Assembly (NCBI RefSeq): GCF_008085915.1
Contig: NZ_VSJK01000020.1
Location: 1 to 64,000 of the forward strand
Direction: 5' to 3'
Origin: Oceaniovalibus sp. ACAM 378
GTDB lineage: Bacteria > Pseudomonadota > Alphaproteobacteria > Rhodobacterales > Rhodobacteraceae
DNA length: 64,000 nucleotides
The notes beneath the pieces are model-generated. The model saw nothing but the letters and a program-made list of their open reading frames with translations. It was not told the origin of the DNA and searched no databases. Below, piece after piece: positions 52,306-61,927 of the stretch. The position numbers and the translations under genes were made by a program. Numbering within the stretch: position 1 is the stretch's first letter; every line of letters starts with the position of its first letter.

Positions 52306-53028
52306 ATGACAGAACACATAGATTCGACTGCTCCTTTACCCGATTTCGCCGACGAGAACGGCCAGACACAGCATGTGCGTGTAACCGACTGGTTGCGGGA
52401 TCGCGTCATTGAAGGGGAGTTTGGGCCGGGCGACCGAATACCAGAGGTCAGGACATGCCAGCGCTTGCGAATCTCTCGTACGCCGCTGCGCGAGGCGATC
52501 AAGGTTCTTGCCGCAGAACGGATTCTGACCTTAAAGCCCAATCGCGGGGCCATTGTCACACAGACCAATCCGCAAGATGTGGATCACGCCATGACAGTGA
52601 TCGCATCGCTGGAAGGGCTTGCCGGAGAGTTGATGTGCCAACGTGTGACGCCCGAAGAGATCGAGCGTCTGACCGTCCTGACCGCGGAGTTGACGGATCG
52701 GTTTCTCGACAGTGACCTTCTTGGTTACTTTAAGGTCAATCAGGAGATCCACCGTCTGATCGTTGAAGGCTCTCGCAATCCGACGTTAATGGAGACGATG
52801 ATTCAGCTTAACAACCGCTTTGCCCGTTACAGATATGACAGCAACAAGTCGCCCGAACGGTGGAAGCGTGCGATTCAGGAACATGAGCAGATCCTGATTG
52901 CCATTTCCGAGCGTAACGTCGCGCTTCTTGGTGCATTGCTGCGCTCCCATGTTTCTCGCGGATGGGGTGTCGCCAAGGAAGAGACGTTGGCAGAGCAGAA
53001 ATCAGGGAGGGCGGGCCTTCCTGATTGA
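52306..53028 (+). CDS. GntR/FCD-family transcriptional regulator of TRAP divergon
   Basis: A 240-residue regulator with an N-terminal winged helix (about 20-85; GPGDRIPEVRTCQRLRISRTPLREAIKVLAAERIL) and an FCD domain (about 95-220) containing NQEIHRLIVEGSRNPTL and an EHEQILIAI segment, which supplies conserved metal-binding residues in this family. It lies between two operons that share a palindromic motif. Control of both TRAP clusters in response to the pathway substrate is inferred. Confidence 0.92.
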   Translation: MTEHIDSTAPLPDFADENGQTQHVRVTDWLRDRVIEGEFGPGDRIPEVRTCQRLRISRTPLREAIKVLAAERILTLKPNRGAIVTQTNPQDVDHAMTVIASLEGLAGELMCQRVTPEEIERLTVLTAELTDRFLDSDLLGYFKVNQEIHRLIVEGSRNPTLMETMIQLNNRFARYRYDSNKSPERWKRAIQEHEQILIAISERNVALLGALLRSHVSRGWGVAKEETLAEQKSGRAGLPD

Positions 53029-53553
53029 CCATCTGAACCCCAGTTTAATGCCATCGTGCAAGTGTCATCATCTTGTCGCTGCGGCCAGCGGGAACGGTTT
53101 CCTTTCCGAAGCGGTTCGGGGCTTGCACGTTCACCTTAATATCTTTCGGCATCTCTATAAAATCAATGCGTCGGTGTCGGCCTTAAGTCCGTAACATATC
53201 GCGATTTCGTCAATCAGCGAGTCTGAAGGCCGCTGCTGGTCGCAAAAGCCACCTCCTGCACACCCAAGCAACGCCGCGAACAGATCCGATCCGCGCCTCA
53301 AGCCACAATGACGAACTCTTCCGTATCGACATATGGTTCAACCGGACCAAAAAGGGGTGAGCTTTGCAATGGAAATTGACGTTCGTCAGTCGCCGCAACA
53401 GTGATCTCAGTTGCCAACTAATCCTATACGATATACAAGATTTTGGATACGTATTGCGTTAATGCTGGCTTTCCATTATTGAATGCAATTTCAAAGGTGG
53501 TGAAGCAGGCCGTTACTCCTTTGAATAAAATAGACTTTTGGGGAGGAAAAGTT
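53029..53553. promoter_or_regulatory. Intergenic region with operator upstream of caiB-like gene
   Basis: No gene is supported. At 53421-53436 ATCCTATACGATATAC repeats, in opposite orientation, the operator-like palindrome found at 50409-50426; it lies 118 bp upstream of the CoA-transferase start and next to a TTGCCA/TATACA pair that could be a promoter. The remainder (53029-53400) has no recognisable feature. Confidence 0.5.
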
Positions 53554-54735
53554 ATGGCGTTGCCGCTGGCGGGAATCCGAGTTCTCGATATTTCTCAGGT
53601 CATGGCAGGGCCGTTCTGTTGCATGCTGCTCGCTGATATGGGCGCGGATGTTATCAAGATTGAACCGCCGGAAACTGGCGATTCGACGCGCCAGTCCATG
53701 GGCTTTCGTCTGAAGGGTTCTGACAGCCCCGGCTTTCTGGCTCTCAATCGCAACAAACGCAGTATCACTCTCAACCTGAAAACCGATGCGGACCGCCAAA
53801 AGCTGTATGCGCTGGTCAAGACCGCTGATGTGCTTGTCGAAAATGCCCGGCCCGGCGTGGCCGGTCGGTTGGGCATGGATTATGACACGCTGCGCGCGAT
53901 CAACCCGCGTCTTATCTACGCCAGTATTTCCGGTTTCGGACAGACCGGCCCTTGGTCGCAGCGTCCGGGGTTCGATCTGATCGCACAGGCGGTGTCGGGC
54001 GTTCTCAGTTCCAACGGCTTCGAAGGAATGGAGCCTGCCAAGAATTCGATACCTGTTGCCGACTTGGGGGCAGGGTTGTTCACATCTTATGCCATTCTCA
54101 GCGCCGTTATCGGGCGGCAGGTTTCCGGCGAGGGTCAGTTCATCGACTCCTCGCTGTTCGAGGCCGCTTTGTCCCTATCAGTCTGGGAAACCACTGAGCT
54201 TTGGGGAACGGGAAAATCCCCCGTTCCGATTGGATCGGCAAACCGCATGTCCGCACCTTATCAAGCGGTTGAAGCATCTGATGGCTGGTTTGTCATCGGT
54301 GCTGCCAACCAGGGGCTTTGGCTCAAGTTGCTTGAGGTGATGGGAATAGAAGAGCTGCAACAAGATGAGCGGTTTGCCACCAATGCTGCGCGAGTGGCCA
54401 ACCGGATCGTTCTGATCGAAACATTGGCCCCGACGTTCAGCAGCAAAAGCCGCGAAGAGTGGATTACAGCATTGCAAGAAGCAGGTATTCCGGCGGCTCC
54501 GATCCTTGATTACGGCGAGGCGGTTGAATCGGAACAGGCCGTCGCACGCGAGATGGTGCAGATGGTGCCACATCCGGTCGAAGGCGAATTCCGCGCACTC
54601 GGGTTTCCCGTCAAGCTTAGTGGGACACCGCAACAAATCCGTCGGCACCCACCATTGCTGAATGAACACGAAGACGAGATCTTGGCCGAACTTGTGGAAA
54701 AGGGACTTTTGAGCCGTGATAGGGGTGCCGTCTGA
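53554..54735 (+). CDS. CaiB/BaiF-family (type III) CoA-transferase
   Basis: About 393 residues. N-terminal ALPLAGIRVLDISQVMAGPFC, then LADMGADVIKIEPPETGDSTR and LNRNKRSITLNLKT are typical of family III CoA-transferases. The catalytic Asp is expected in PGFDLIAQAVSG near residue 145. ATG 53554 follows GGGGAGG; a longer frame begins at 53443 but overlaps the operator region. Moves CoA onto a carboxylic acid for the following hydratase. Its stop overlaps the next ATG by one base. Confidence 0.92.
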   Translation: MALPLAGIRVLDISQVMAGPFCCMLLADMGADVIKIEPPETGDSTRQSMGFRLKGSDSPGFLALNRNKRSITLNLKTDADRQKLYALVKTADVLVENARPGVAGRLGMDYDTLRAINPRLIYASISGFGQTGPWSQRPGFDLIAQAVSGVLSSNGFEGMEPAKNSIPVADLGAGLFTSYAILSAVIGRQVSGEGQFIDSSLFEAALSLSVWETTELWGTGKSPVPIGSANRMSAPYQAVEASDGWFVIGAANQGLWLKLLEVMGIEELQQDERFATNAARVANRIVLIETLAPTFSSKSREEWITALQEAGIPAAPILDYGEAVESEQAVAREMVQMVPHPVEGEFRALGFPVKLSGTPQQIRRHPPLLNEHEDEILAELVEKGLLSRDRGAV

Positions 54736-55517
54736 TGCCCGCGCCTCAGATCATTCTTGAAAAATCCGGCTCCGTCGCGCGGATAACCTTTGACAACCCC
54801 AGCGCATTTAACGCGCTGACCTCTGGCATGTGGCAGGACTTGGCAGATGCCGCGCGCGATGTGACTGCGGATTCCAACATCCGCGTTGTTGTGTTTCGAG
54901 GTGTCGGCGGCAAAGCATTTGTTTCCGGCACCGACATTTCCGGTTTTGCAAAGTTCACGTCGGGATCGGATGGGGTCGACTATGAGACCCGCATTGATGC
55001 CTGCATGCGGGCGCTGGACGAGATTTCCGCAACGACGATTGCAGTCGTGGACGGATGGTGTGTTGGGGGTGGACTTAACATCGCCTCGGCCTGCGATTTC
55101 CGCATTGCGACGCCAGAGGCGCGGTTCGGCTCGCCGATTGGGCGGACCTTGGGTAATTGCCTGTCCGCGCTAAGCGTTGCGCGGATTGGGGCGGCAATTG
55201 GTGTCTCAGTGGCAAAGCGCATGCTTTTGCTCGGCGAAATCATCCCAGCGAAAGAGATGATGACCAATGGCTTCCTACTCGAAGTGGTCGAGCGGGACGA
55301 AATTGATGGGTGCGTCGATGATCTATGCAAACGGGCGGCGGAAAACGCGCCGCTGACAACAGCAGCCTGCAAGGAAGTGCTGCGTCGCATGACGCTTGAG
55401 AACCTGCCAGATGCAGATGACGTGATCAGCCAAGTCTACGGAAGCGAAGATTTCCGGCGCGGCGTAGAGATCTTTCTTGGTAAAACAAAAACCCTTCCAG
55501 AATGGACGGGCCGATAG
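54735..55517 (+). CDS. Enoyl-CoA hydratase/isomerase-family protein
   Basis: A 260-residue crotonase-fold protein. The oxyanion-hole segments are GKAFVSGTDISGF near residue 60 and GWCVGGGLNIASACDFRIAT near 110; FGSPIGRTLGNCLSA near 135 is the region that usually supplies catalytic acids. The reaction may be hydration, isomerisation or C-C cleavage of the CoA ester made by the CaiB-like enzyme. Start shares one base with the caiB-like stop. Confidence 0.9.
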   Translation: MPAPQIILEKSGSVARITFDNPSAFNALTSGMWQDLADAARDVTADSNIRVVVFRGVGGKAFVSGTDISGFAKFTSGSDGVDYETRIDACMRALDEISATTIAVVDGWCVGGGLNIASACDFRIATPEARFGSPIGRTLGNCLSALSVARIGAAIGVSVAKRMLLLGEIIPAKEMMTNGFLLEVVERDEIDGCVDDLCKRAAENAPLTTAACKEVLRRMTLENLPDADDVISQVYGSEDFRRGVEIFLGKTKTLPEWTGR

Positions 55518-55606
55518 GGACTGACACGGCAGCGCGTCCAATTTGCAGACCGAAGCGGGGGCGGCACGGCAGGTGTCTGGAAGAACTGTAATTAGGGAGG
55601 AATGAC

Positions 55607-56518
55607 ATGACGCAAGCAGCTAAGCTGAAACTCGGGTTCATCGGCGTCGGCTTGATGGGAGAGGCGATGGTGCGCCACCTTCTTGATCTGGGCCACACCG
55701 TTACCGTTTGGAACCTTGAGCCAGAACGCCTTGAAACAGTTGTTCCGCACGGAGCCATTGCCGCGCAATCCCCGGCGGAAGTGGCGGCTGCCAGCGATAT
55801 CGTCATGATGTGCGTTCTGAACATGGCTGCGGTCGAACGCTGCATCTTTGCCGAAGACGGCGTTGCCGCCAATGGTGCTGGACCTGCCGTTGTGGTGGAT
55901 TTCTCTACTGCTGATCCCGAAGGCACCCGCAACGCGGCCGAGCGTCTGCGCAAGATGACTGGCGCTGGCTGGGTGGACGCGCCTGTATCAGGTGGCCCGC
56001 AGCTTGCACGCAACGGCGGCATGACGGTGATGGCCGGCGGCTCTGCCGAGGATTTCGAAAAGGTCCGCCCTGTGCTTGATCAGATGGCAGGCAACCTGAC
56101 GCTTATGGGGCCGGTAGGCGCTGGCCAGACCACAAAGATCTTGAATCAGGCCATTGTTGGCACGGGTTATGTGGTGATGGCCGAGGCTTTGATGCTGGCC
56201 GAAGCTGCGGGAATTGATGCCGCCGCTTTGCCCGCCTGTCTTGCCGGGGGTCATGCCGACAGCACCCTTTTGCAACGGCTTTATCCCATCATGCAGCAAC
56301 GCGCGTTTGAGCCACCCACCAGCTTTGCACGCCAGCTTTTGAAGGATCTCAAGGCGGTTTCAGCCTTTTCGCAGGGGCTTGGGGTTGATCTTCCGGTCAT
56401 CGAAAAAGGCGTGTCGCGGTTTAACGAATATGTCGCGCTTGGCCATGAGATGACTGAATCCGCCGGAGTGGTGAAGCTTTACGAACACGAAGCGGAAGAG
56501 AGGAAGAAATCCAAGTGA
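55607..56518 (+). CDS. 3-Hydroxyisobutyrate dehydrogenase-family enzyme
   Basis: A 303-residue beta-hydroxyacid dehydrogenase. N-terminal GFIGVGLMGEAMVRHL binds NAD(P). APVSGGPQLARNGGMTVMAGG near 125 is the substrate-binding signature, and VGAGQTTKILNQ near 170 contains the catalytic Lys. A ribosome site GGGAGG precedes ATG 55607. Members oxidise 3-hydroxyisobutyrate, tartronate semialdehyde, L-threonate and similar acids; the specific substrate is undetermined. An 89-bp gap separates it from the hydratase gene. Confidence 0.92.
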   Translation: MTQAAKLKLGFIGVGLMGEAMVRHLLDLGHTVTVWNLEPERLETVVPHGAIAAQSPAEVAAASDIVMMCVLNMAAVERCIFAEDGVAANGAGPAVVVDFSTADPEGTRNAAERLRKMTGAGWVDAPVSGGPQLARNGGMTVMAGGSAEDFEKVRPVLDQMAGNLTLMGPVGAGQTTKILNQAIVGTGYVVMAEALMLAEAAGIDAAALPACLAGGHADSTLLQRLYPIMQQRAFEPPTSFARQLLKDLKAVSAFSQGLGVDLPVIEKGVSRFNEYVALGHEMTESAGVVKLYEHEAEERKKSK

Positions 56519-56576
56519 AGATGTACAGTGGACGCTGATACCATCTGATCAAGATCTAAGGTTGGAGAAATACTAG

Positions 56577-57500
56577 ATGAGCGAGCTTCCCAAGCGTCCA
56601 AAGGCCGTCATCGACGCGCATCATCACATATGGGATCTGCGAAACGATCTTCCGTGGCTCAAGGAAGAGCGGATCCCCTTTCGCTATGGTGATTATTCTT
56701 CGATCTGCCGCAACTATATGCCTGACGATTATCGCTTTGATACAGCCGGTTGGCCAATTGTCGGCTCGGTCTATATCGAGGCCGAATGGAACCGCAAAAA
56801 GGCAGCCGAGGAAAGCCGCTGGGTTGCAGAAATCGCAGCCAGCAGCGGCGTTCCTTCGGTTATGGTCGGGTGGTGCGATCTTGCCGATCCGGGTGCAGAA
56901 GAACTCCTCTCAACGCTTGCTGAAGTGTCGATTTTGCGTGGCATTCGTCACAAGCCCGCTTCGGCGGCCACCGCACCAGAGGCAAGGCGTGGTGAGGCTG
57001 GATCGATGGATGATCCGGTCTGGCGTGATGGTTACCGGCTTCTTGAGCAGCATGGGTTTTCCTATGACCTTCAGACCCCGTGGTGGCATCTGGATGCAGC
57101 TGCGGAACTGGCGCGGGATGTTCCCCAAACGCCGCTTATCGTGAACCATACTGGCCTGCCCGCCGACCGAAGCCCCGAGGCGCTGCAAGACTGGCGCAAG
57201 GCGCTAGAGACTGTGGCCGCTCAGCCCAATGTCTTTATCAAAATTTCTGGCATTGGCCGTCCGGGTCTTCCTTGGACGGTCGAGGCCAACGGGCCAATCA
57301 TCCGCGATGTTATTTCGATCTTTGGTATCGAACGGGCGATGTTTGCCAGCAACTTTCCGGTCGATCGGCTCGCAGGTGATTTCGATACGATTTTTTCCGG
57401 CTTTCTCGCTGCAACAGCCGATTTCCCTGAGGAGGGGAGGAACCGGCTGTTCCACGACAACGCAGCGCGCGCCTACAGATTGCGAGACGTGAAAGTTTAA
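56577..57500 (+). CDS. Amidohydrolase-2 family (TIM-barrel lactonase-like)
   Basis: A 307-residue protein of the amidohydrolase_2 family. Metal motif DAHHHIWDL near residue 13, HTGLPADRSPEALQDW near 190 and MFASNFPVDRL near 262 correspond to the pattern of 2-pyrone-4,6-dicarboxylate lactonase and sugar lactonases. Probably hydrolyses a lactone in the path of the imported acid. It lies 58 bp after the dehydrogenase gene and 32 bp before dctP. Confidence 0.88.
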   Translation: MSELPKRPKAVIDAHHHIWDLRNDLPWLKEERIPFRYGDYSSICRNYMPDDYRFDTAGWPIVGSVYIEAEWNRKKAAEESRWVAEIAASSGVPSVMVGWCDLADPGAEELLSTLAEVSILRGIRHKPASAATAPEARRGEAGSMDDPVWRDGYRLLEQHGFSYDLQTPWWHLDAAAELARDVPQTPLIVNHTGLPADRSPEALQDWRKALETVAAQPNVFIKISGIGRPGLPWTVEANGPIIRDVISIFGIERAMFASNFPVDRLAGDFDTIFSGFLAATADFPEEGRNRLFHDNAARAYRLRDVKV

Positions 57501-57532
57501 AAAGTGCAGTCAAAACAAGGAGGAGAATAAAA

Positions 57533-58531
57533 ATGAATAAACGTCAAATGTTGAAGCTCATGGGGGCCACCACAGCGCTTGCGATGAGCGGGATGTCTGC
57601 ACAGGCAGATACCGTAACGATCCGTTACGCCCACGTCGGCTCGGAAGGTGACATCCAGTATTGGTATGCGGAAGAGTTCGCCAAACGCGTTGAAGCGGCC
57701 ACCGAAGGCCGTGTCGAAGTGCAGGTGTTCCCGAACTCCCAGCTTGGCGGCGCGCAGGAAACCGTAGACGGCGTGCGTAGCGGTGCGATTCCGTTGGCGC
57801 ATCACGAATTTGCCTCGCTCGCGCGACTGCTGCCCGACATCTCGGCTTTCGCGGCCCCCTTTGCCTATCGTGATGGTCGCCATGCGATGGCGGCGACAGA
57901 TCCGAAAAGTTCAGAAGTCATGCAGGACTTGGCACAGCAACTGATCGAAGCCGCCGATATTCGCATTATCGGCCGGCTGTATCGCGGCGCACGCCAGATG
58001 ACGGCAAACATGCCAGTCTATTCCCCGGCTGATCTTGAAGGCAAGCGTTTCCGGGGTGTGCCACTGCAGCTTTGGACCACGATGGTCACCGGTATGGGCG
58101 CGATCCCGACACCAGTAGAAGTCGCGGAACTGCCGACTGCGCTGATGACCGGTATGGTGATCGGGCAGGAAAACCCGCTGACGATGATCAACGCGAACAA
58201 GCTGTACGAGGTGCAAACCCACGTTATGCTGACGGGACACATGCAGAACGTGCTGCCGGTGTTCATCAATGAAACCGTGTGGCAATCGATCCCGGAAGCC
58301 GACCGCGAAATCATTTCCAAAGTCGCGGAAGAAATCGGCGCCGAGACTCTGGAGCGTGGACTTACGGCAGAGGTCGAGCTGATTGACGAGCTGAAAAGCA
58401 AGGGCATGACCTTTATCACCGAGGCCGACGGGCTGAAGGTTGATGAGTTCCGTGAATCGGTCGGCATCGAAGTGGCGAAAGACTTTCCAACCTGGGCTCC
58501 GCTGATCGAGCGTATGCGCGCGATTCAGTAA
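57533..58531 (+). CDS. dctP: TRAP solute-binding protein (DctP family), third set
   Basis: A 332-residue DctP with a signal peptide cleaved near AQA-DT (about residue 23). Features: VFPNSQLGGAQETVDGVRSGAI near 65, the Arg in GKRFRGVPLQLW near 160, MVIGQENPLTMINANKLYEVQ near 205. A strong ribosome site (AGGAGGAG) precedes the ATG. It is the first gene of the third TRAP set and is followed 75 bp later by dctQ. Confidence 0.94.
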   Translation: MNKRQMLKLMGATTALAMSGMSAQADTVTIRYAHVGSEGDIQYWYAEEFAKRVEAATEGRVEVQVFPNSQLGGAQETVDGVRSGAIPLAHHEFASLARLLPDISAFAAPFAYRDGRHAMAATDPKSSEVMQDLAQQLIEAADIRIIGRLYRGARQMTANMPVYSPADLEGKRFRGVPLQLWTTMVTGMGAIPTPVEVAELPTALMTGMVIGQENPLTMINANKLYEVQTHVMLTGHMQNVLPVFINETVWQSIPEADREIISKVAEEIGAETLERGLTAEVELIDELKSKGMTFITEADGLKVDEFRESVGIEVAKDFPTWAPLIERMRAIQ

Positions 58532-58606
58532 GCGTTGAATAAGGGCGGCGTGGGATGACCTGCGCCGCCTGCTTTGTTCAGAGTACCGCAGTGGAGGAGG
58601 TCTTTC

Positions 58607-59221
58607 GTGGATAGCAATAATTCCGGCCCGGAAGTGCCGAAAGCCGTGGCCGCCACGGATGGCCGGGCCTACGCGATAGACCGCATGATCGAACCTGTTC
58701 GCTGGGTCTTTCGGCTTAGCAGTCTGTTTGTTTTGATCGCACTGATTTCTTTGCCCTTCATTCAGGTCATCATGCGCGAAGTATTTTCCAGCCCGATCGT
58801 CGGCGCGGAAGAGTTGACCCGCTTTATGTTGATCAGCTCCGTGTTCCTCGCTTTTCCCTATGTCGTGTCGTCTGGGGCCAGCATCAGAATGGAAGAAATA
58901 GTGGCGTTCCTGCCGCGCAGGGTCATCACTGGGATAAGATTTGCCGGGTCGGTTATTGCCATTCTGGCCTTTGCCATCTTGGCCTTCGCAAGCCTGACCG
59001 CAATCAGCCGCAACCTTGGAAACGCGACACCGACCTTGGGAATTCCCTATTGGATCTTCTTTGGCGCTGCCTTTTGCGGCTTTACGATGACCTGTCTCGA
59101 ATGTCTGATCCAGCTTGCTAAGGCGCTTCATAATCGGCCCCTCTACATCACCTTTAGGCAGGAACAAGAACCTCCGCAGGATTTCGACATCGTTCTGGAA
59201 CCCCAGCGGAAGGAAGACTAA
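58607..59221 (+). CDS. dctQ: TRAP small permease (DctQ family), third set
   Basis: About 204 residues with four helices and the family segment EELTRFMLISSVFLAFPYVVSSGASIRMEE near 65. GTG 58607 is chosen because GGAGGAGG lies directly upstream; the frame opens at 58574. The C-terminal tail (about 30 residues) is hydrophilic. It lies 5 bp before dctM. Confidence 0.9.
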   Translation: MDSNNSGPEVPKAVAATDGRAYAIDRMIEPVRWVFRLSSLFVLIALISLPFIQVIMREVFSSPIVGAEELTRFMLISSVFLAFPYVVSSGASIRMEEIVAFLPRRVITGIRFAGSVIAILAFAILAFASLTAISRNLGNATPTLGIPYWIFFGAAFCGFTMTCLECLIQLAKALHNRPLYITFRQEQEPPQDFDIVLEPQRKED

Positions 59222-59226
59222 GCACC

Positions 59227-60501
59227 ATGGCCATCCTGATAATTCTGGCCTTTGTTGGCTTCTTTATCCTCGGCTTTCCCGTGGTCGTTGCGCTTGCTGT
59301 TCCTGCGATGGTCTATCTTCTCGTGTCGGGCTTTCCGATCGAGCTGATGGCGCAGCGCATGACGTATGCACTTGATTCATTCCCCTTGGTTGCCGTTCCG
59401 GTCTTTATTTTTGTCGGCAGTCTGATGAACCAGGCCGGAATCACCGGCCATATCTATCGTTTCGCGCAAATTTTAGGCGGGCGGGTTCCCGGCGGATTGG
59501 CGCAGGTCAATGTGATTGGATCGCTGGTCTTTTCAGGAACATCGGGCGCGGCTCTTGCCGATATCAGCGGGTTGGGACGAATTCAGGTCAGGGCGATGGT
59601 TAGGGCCGGATTTACACCCGAATACTCTGCTGCGGTCACCGGCGCTTCGGCGTTGGTGGGGCCAATCTTTCCGCCGTCTATCCCGCTTGTGATCTATGGC
59701 TCGGTCACAAGCGTTTCCATCGTGCAACTTCTGGTCGCGGGTATTTTGCCCGCCATAATGTTCATTGCGATGTTGATGGTGATGGTTGGTTGGCTGGCAA
59801 TCCGGCACAATCATCCGCGCTCGTCTCGCTGGCCCACCATTGCAGAAGCGTGGGAGTCTTTCTTGCCCGCGTTACCGGCAATTCTGGCGCCGGTGCTTCT
59901 TGTCGGCGGTATGTTGAACGGCTTTTTCACGCCGACCGAAGCGGCGTCTGTGACGGTTGCCTATATCTTGATCATCGCCGTCTTCTATTACCGTGACTTA
60001 ACGTGGGAGCGTTTTGTTTTTGCACTGTTTGAAACGGTAAAGACCACATCGGCGGTTCTGATCATTGTTTCTGCGGCCGCTTTGTTTGGCTGGGTGATGG
60101 CGGTTGAACAGTTGCCGCAGATGGTCACACGTAGCCTGCTGACCATTTCAACCGAGCCTTTGATGCTGTTGTTCATGGCCAATGTTCTGCTTTTGATTGT
60201 TGGCATGTTTCTGGACAGCACCACCGCGACGCTGTTGGTTGCGCCGCTGATTGCTGCACCACTGGTCATGGCGGGCGTCGATCCTGTTCATCTTGGCATC
60301 GTATTTGTGTTCAACCTGATGATCGGGTTGCTGACGCCGCCGCTTGGACTGGCGCTGTTCATGTTATCGGACATTGCCAAAGTGTCGATGTGGGCGGTTC
60401 TGCGTGCAGTGGTCCCATTCTATATACCGCTATTCTTGATGCTTTTCGTAATTACGATTTGGCCGGATCTGGTACTTTGGTTGCCGAAAATGTTGCGCTA
60501 A
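59227..60501 (+). CDS. dctM: TRAP large permease (DctM family), third set
   Basis: A 424-residue DctM with about twelve helices; FPLVAVPVFIFVGSLMNQAG, SGTSGAALADISGLGRIQV, IFPPSIPLVIYGS, FFTPTEAASVTVAY and LLTPPLGLALFMLSD are the family markers. It completes the third TRAP transporter (P-Q-M order) of the rightward operon. The following gene is convergent. Confidence 0.94.
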   Translation: MAILIILAFVGFFILGFPVVVALAVPAMVYLLVSGFPIELMAQRMTYALDSFPLVAVPVFIFVGSLMNQAGITGHIYRFAQILGGRVPGGLAQVNVIGSLVFSGTSGAALADISGLGRIQVRAMVRAGFTPEYSAAVTGASALVGPIFPPSIPLVIYGSVTSVSIVQLLVAGILPAIMFIAMLMVMVGWLAIRHNHPRSSRWPTIAEAWESFLPALPAILAPVLLVGGMLNGFFTPTEAASVTVAYILIIAVFYYRDLTWERFVFALFETVKTTSAVLIIVSAAALFGWVMAVEQLPQMVTRSLLTISTEPLMLLFMANVLLLIVGMFLDSTTATLLVAPLIAAPLVMAGVDPVHLGIVFVFNLMIGLLTPPLGLALFMLSDIAKVSMWAVLRAVVPFYIPLFLMLFVITIWPDLVLWLPKMLR

Positions 60502-60739
60502 GGAAATTGGCGTAAGTTCTGAAAAATAAATCGCAGTTCAATCCAAGGGCTGCGGCGCAATCATTTTCCGAGCGGCCGCGTGAGAATTCTGAACCTGACA
60601 CTTTTACCGATGCTATGGGGCGCAGGCCTCGCTCAGGATCGGTGTGGCAGGGGGCTGGGTGTCAGAATGGTGTTCGCAACCACAACCTGATGATCGGCCT
60701 TCTGCACAAACCGTTCTGAGGCCTATTCAAAGCAAGCAG

Positions 60740-60784
60740 CCCCGTAATTCTTACCAGCGCTGAACACCGGTCAGAACTACGGGG
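60740..60784. terminator. Hairpin between convergent dctM and pdxA-like genes
   Basis: CCCCGTAATTCTTACC (60740-60755) pairs with GGTCAGAACTACGGGG (60769-60784) with two mismatches, around a 13-base loop. It sits just beyond the stop of the convergent pdxA-like pseudogene and could be a bidirectional terminator, though no U-tract follows. The rest of 60502-60791 shows no gene. Confidence 0.4.
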
Positions 60785-60791
60785 CAGAGTG

Positions 60792-61866
60792 TCAGCCCCA
60801 AACGGTTTCGGGGTCGAGCGCCTTTTTGAAATGGCCAAGCAGGTCAGCAGAGCTTTCGCTCGTGTCTTTGCGCGGCAGGCGATGGGCTAGATTGCGCCCC
60901 AACTCTACTGCGTTTTTGGTCGCGCCAGTGTCTGCAATGCCTTGCCCCGCGATGTCATAGGCGGTGCCATGGGCAGGGGTCACAATAGGAAATGGATATC
61001 CGACAATCAGCGTCACGCCACGATCAAAGCCAAGCAGCTTCATAGCGATCTGCCCTTGGTCGTGAAACATGGTCAGAACGGCGTCGAATTCGCCCTTGAT
61101 GGCGCGCACAAATACGGTGTCTGACGGGACCGGCCCGGTGACTCCATCTGCTCGGCTTTCGCACGCTCTACAGCGGGGGCGATAATATCGTCATCCTCGG
61201 TGCCGAAGTTGCGCCCGTCACCAGCATGGGGGTTCAATGCGGCGACACCGATGTGTGGTCGGTCAAACCCGGCGCCCTGCATGATCTCGGTGGTCAGTTT
61301 GAAACTTTGAAAGATTTTATCTTCAGTCAAAGCATCGGCCACTTCGCGCAACGGAATGTGCGAGGTGACGCGGGCGTTCCACACTTCGTCATGCACGTTG
61401 AATTCTCGCCCGGGCGGGGTTGCGCCGATGGTGGCGTTGATGAACCCAATTTCATCCCCGTAATCGGATTGGGCCATGAGCATGGCATGTTTGTTGAAGG
61501 GGGTGAAAAACACCACATCCGTTAGTCCGGCATGGGCCGCCAGCAGGGCCCAGCGAAAGTTCTGTACTGCCGAACATCCGCCTTCGACGCTCCACGTGCC
61601 TTGGGGGACGGTTTCGGGATCGCAGTTACCCAGATCGATCATGAACGTGTCATCCGGCAGGGCCCCTGCCATATCCGCCATGGGCAGGACAGGCAGATCC
61701 AGTGTCACGCCTGCATCCATTTCGCCACGTGCGAGCAACCGACGATCACCGATTACGATCATGTCATTCTTGTAGGTATCGGTATCAGCAAGGATTTTGT
61801 GGCAAGTTCCGGGCTGATGCCCCCCGCGTCGCCAATTGCAAAGGCGACTCTGATCGGATGGGTCAT
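60792..61866 (-). pseudogene. PdxA-family dehydrogenase, frameshifted
   Basis: The full length of a PdxA-type (4-hydroxythreonine-4-phosphate dehydrogenase family) protein is present in three frames. The N-terminus MTHPIRVAFAIGDAGGISPELATK starts at 61866, one base is lost near 61800, the middle (MIVIGDRRLLARGE to IIAPAVERAKAE) lies in 61762-61145, and a second frameshift near 61140 precedes VFVRAIKGEFDAVLTMFHDQGQIAMKLLGFDRG to 60792. PdxA2-type enzymes act in four-carbon sugar-acid catabolism, which fits the neighbouring TRAP and dehydrogenase genes. Confidence 0.85.
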
Positions 61867-61927
61867 GTTATTCCTCATTTTGCATTTATTATTCAAAATG
61901 GAATTAATTTGCTTTGCAAGCGATAAT

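Noticed and set aside
52100-52309. 69-codon frame just upstream of the second gntR
   Set aside because: Lies in the divergent promoter region, has no ribosome site and no family; probably chance.
57911-59167. 418-codon minus-strand frame opposite the third dctP/dctQ
   Set aside because: Antisense shadow of two clear TRAP genes; composition is low-complexity His/Gln/Arg with no family resemblance.
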